NCBI RefSeq assembly: GCF_004375085.3 | Contig: NZ_SNAQ03000005.1 | Location: 1 to 64,000 of the forward strand | Reading direction: 5' to 3' | DNA: 64,000 nt | Origin: Lewinella sp. W8 | GTDB taxonomy: Bacteria; Bacteroidota; Bacteroidia; Chitinophagales; Saprospiraceae | The notes under the pieces: generated by a model | Seen by the model: only the letters and a program-made list of their open reading frames with translations | Told to the model about the DNA's origin: nothing | Database searches by the model: none | Shown: positions 62,168 through 64,000 of the stretch, in pieces | Layout of the letters: every line of letters begins with the position of its first letter | How positions within the stretch are numbered: the first letter of the stretch is position 1 | Made by a program: the position numbers and the translations under genes

Positions 62168-63277
62168 TTAGGCCGAGGAAAGTGCTTTTTTGTAGGATCC
62201 TGGACTTTCACCTGTCAGTTTTTTGAAGGTGGCGTAGAAGGCAGACTTGGAATTAAAACCAGCCTCGTACCCGATTGCCATCAGGCTGTAACGGGCAAAT
62301 TCCTCGGTTGCCAGGAGTCGTTTGACCTCTTCAACGCGAAAGCCATTGACGTAGTCCGTAAAGCCGGTTTGTAACTGTTCGGCCATCAGGCGCGACAGGT
62401 AGCTGTTGCTGATGCCTAACTTTTCGGCGGTGGCCTCGCGGCTGAGCTCCGAGTCGCGGTAGAGATGCTCTTCGCGCATCAGGCGATCCAGGGCGAGCAG
62501 GTATTCATTGCGTCTGGGTTCTGCCTGCGGTAGGTCGGATTTAGCGGGATCTACCGGACGATCTTTGAGTAGGTTTCGCAAATCCAACCGCTCCTCGGCC
62601 AACTGAAATTGGAGGACACCGCGGTAACTCACCCAGTAGAAAAGCATACTGATGAGTATCCAGGCCCACTCCAGAACATCCAGCTGAAAAATTTGATCCA
62701 GCAACCAAACAATCACCCAATATCCCATCAGGGCCGAAGACCAGTACCAGAATTCCCGCCCCCAGTCTCCCTCGGGCGTAGCCCGGGCCCCGCGTACAAT
62801 CCGGTAGGAAAACACCATCGTAAAGAGCGCAAGTAGCACCGTACCGGCATCCTCCAGTTGGTAGTAGAGTTGAACGCCCGGGTCGGATTCCAGCAGGCCG
62901 ATGTCGTACCAACCGAGTTCCATGGAGCCGTCGAGGATAAGGTTAACCACTAGCGTGATCCAAAAGGGTAGGTACAAGAGCTTAATTGCTGGCCGATTCA
63001 GGAGGCCGGGCCGGAGAAGGGCGATGAAGTAAGACAATAGGGTTACGGGGAAGAGGTACTCCCACATAATGTCGTTCACGATCACCAACCACGGGGATTC
63101 GGTGCCCGAAGTTTGCAAAAATATGCATACCCCCATGATGCCAACCGTCAGGAAGGTAATGGCCAGGTAGCGGTTGGCTTTGGTGGAAAAGTAGGGAGAG
63201 TAGCGTAAAACCAGCGCAAGAATGCCTCCCTGTAGTGCACCCAACAGGGCAAATAATCCAATGAGGGTTATGGACAT
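62168..63277 (-). CDS. Membrane-bound AraC-type transcriptional regulator
   Basis: The 369-aa product has seven hydrophobic segments within residues 1-215 (ITLIGLFALLGALQGGILAL, LAITFLTVGIMGVCIFLQTS, LFPVTLLSYFIALL and others) and a C-terminal AraC-type DNA-binding domain (about 255-366: SREATAEKLGISNSYLSRLMAEQ, LMAIGYEAGFNSKSAFYATFKKLTG). The 7TM-plus-AraC layout is frequent in Bacteroidota and suggests that a membrane-sensed signal controls DNA binding directly. It may regulate the adjacent same-strand genes (barrel protein and serine hydrolase), an inference from position only. Confidence 0.93.
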   Translation of the reverse strand: MSITLIGLFALLGALQGGILALVLRYSPYFSTKANRYLAITFLTVGIMGVCIFLQTSGTESPWLVIVNDIMWEYLFPVTLLSYFIALLRPGLLNRPAIKLLYLPFWITLVVNLILDGSMELGWYDIGLLESDPGVQLYYQLEDAGTVLLALFTMVFSYRIVRGARATPEGDWGREFWYWSSALMGYWVIVWLLDQIFQLDVLEWAWILISMLFYWVSYRGVLQFQLAEERLDLRNLLKDRPVDPAKSDLPQAEPRRNEYLLALDRLMREEHLYRDSELSREATAEKLGISNSYLSRLMAEQLQTGFTDYVNGFRVEEVKRLLATEEFARYSLMAIGYEAGFNSKSAFYATFKKLTGESPGSYKKALSSA

Positions 63278-63487
63278 GAAGCAGTTGAGTTCAAAAAGAG
63301 GTTTAGGGGGAAGGTATTACCAACTGATCAAAATTGCAACCGGCCCGCCTGTCCTTCCGCGCAGCCGAATGAATTCATGCCTGGTTGCGGTAGTCAGCTA
63401 AAATCGTCAGCGAAAAGGATGAGTCAGTACGGAAAAGTTGTTACGCGATCCAGTGGCATTATCCCCTGTTTTGCCAGGGAGAATGAG

Positions 63488-64000
63488 CTAGGTCGCCGAC
63501 TCCTGACCCTCACCAGACGTTGCCCCACTTTTGGGGGTACGCCGCCGCGCAAGGTGGTCAAAGATTTTACGCACGGTACTGCGGCGAATCTGCCGTTGCA
63601 GATCACGGTCCAGTTGGTGCAGGGTGTACTGAAACTTGACGTCCAGCGCATCCTTTTTCATGTCCACCACCTTGAGGTTGAAGGAACCGGGCTTGATGTA
63701 TTCGGCGTATTCATCCAGCGCCTGGATGAGGGCCTGCTCAAAATTATCGAGGCTTTCGATGGAGTTGATGTCCACCTGAAAGTCAATGCTCATGGAGCGG
63801 ATATCACGCTGGGTGTAGTTGATGATTTCGCCGCCGTAGATCTTCGAATGCGGTAAAATGACCACGTCGTCATTCTCGTCCAGTAGCCGCATTTTGAGCA
63901 TTTCGATTTCCAGGATTTTGCCCTTGTGTTCCCCGATCTTGACGTAATCATTGATCTTCAGGTTACGGGTGAAGCTGAAGTAGAGCCCAACCAGAAAATC
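63488..64000 (-). CDS. MscS-family mechanosensitive channel, C-terminal part (cut by window edge)
   Basis: The frame enters from the right edge. It reads DFLVGLYFSFTRNLKINDYV (pore-following beta domain), KIGEHKGKILEIEMLKMRLL, VVILPHSKIYGGEIINYTQRD and a C-terminal alpha/beta domain (MSIDFQVDINSIESLDNFEQ), ending in a Gly/Ser-rich tail. This is the MscS cytoplasmic vestibule. The transmembrane helices and start lie beyond position 64000. The channel opens under osmotic downshock. The first ATG in the window (63901) is internal to the gene, not its start. Confidence 0.92.
   Translation of the reverse strand, partial: DFLVGLYFSFTRNLKINDYVKIGEHKGKILEIEMLKMRLLDENDDVVILPHSKIYGGEIINYTQRDIRSMSIDFQVDINSIESLDNFEQALIQALDEYAEYIKPGSFNLKVVDMKKDALDVKFQYTLHQLDRDLQRQIRRSTVRKIFDHLARRRTPKSGATSGEGQESAT

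Overview
The window is a piece of a bacterial chromosome from the phylum Bacteroidota, most likely the Saprospiria (Lewinella-like). The support is a TonB-dependent receptor, a T9SS C-terminal sorting domain, a Porin_10-type barrel, several Bacteroidota lipoproteins and secreted proteins, promoters of the TTTG-N19-TAnnTTTG type, and no Shine-Dalgarno ahead of most starts. Most of the DNA is GC-rich with strong C/G use at third codon positions. The first 4.3 kb is clearly AT-rich and looks foreign. I saw no rRNA, tRNA or CRISPR array.

Positions 1-6000 form an accessory island. It opens with the 3' end of a group II intron, followed by a 468-aa unknown gene and then a two-gene operon bounded by two identical 203-bp palindrome-rich direct repeats. 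The operon encodes a small Trypco1-type protein (CU044_2847 family) and a 652-aa fusion of a CHAT protease, a family-3 solute-binding domain, a LysM-like module and a guanine-deaminase-like domain. A tyrosine recombinase follows, with three copies of a 10-bp motif at its 3' end. All island genes share one orientation. The island reads as an integron-like cassette platform carrying a probable conflict (anti-phage) system, and it is the main discovery candidate.

Positions 6000-32000 hold core and housekeeping genes: a lipoprotein, an EF-Tu-barrel-like protein, a SulP transporter, a DEAD-box helicase, a GxxExxY protein, a class A penicillin-binding protein, an AraC regulator, a GNAT enzyme, a CAT-like acetyltransferase, an unusual CBM48/H1-like/HhH protein followed by glycogen branching enzyme GlgB, a YitT protein, a phosphodiesterase-fold protein, a porin, FabI, an arginyltransferase-like protein, a UbiD decarboxylase and a nitrilase.

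Positions 32000-44000 hold acyl-CoA dehydrogenase, a polytopic membrane protein, MltG (with an in-frame amber codon after its membrane anchor), a carboxypeptidase-regulatory-like protein, a VOC lipoprotein, RtcB and a lactonase. The gaps between them are filled with a REP-like stem-loop family, hexamer tracts, a 177-bp tandem repeat and a ~155-bp inverted repeat pair.

Positions 43500-64000 are rich in envelope and secreted proteins: a TonB receptor, then a co-directional trio (BNR/sortilin-like propeller, PA14 lipoprotein, propeller-azurin fusion) suggesting extracellular oxidation, then a GNAT enzyme, a membrane protein, a phosphodiesterase-fold protein, a penicillin acylase, two T9SS-era secreted proteins, a Tat-exported class V aminotransferase, a beta-lactamase-fold hydrolase, a small barrel protein, a membrane-bound AraC regulator and the C-terminal part of an MscS channel cut by the window edge.
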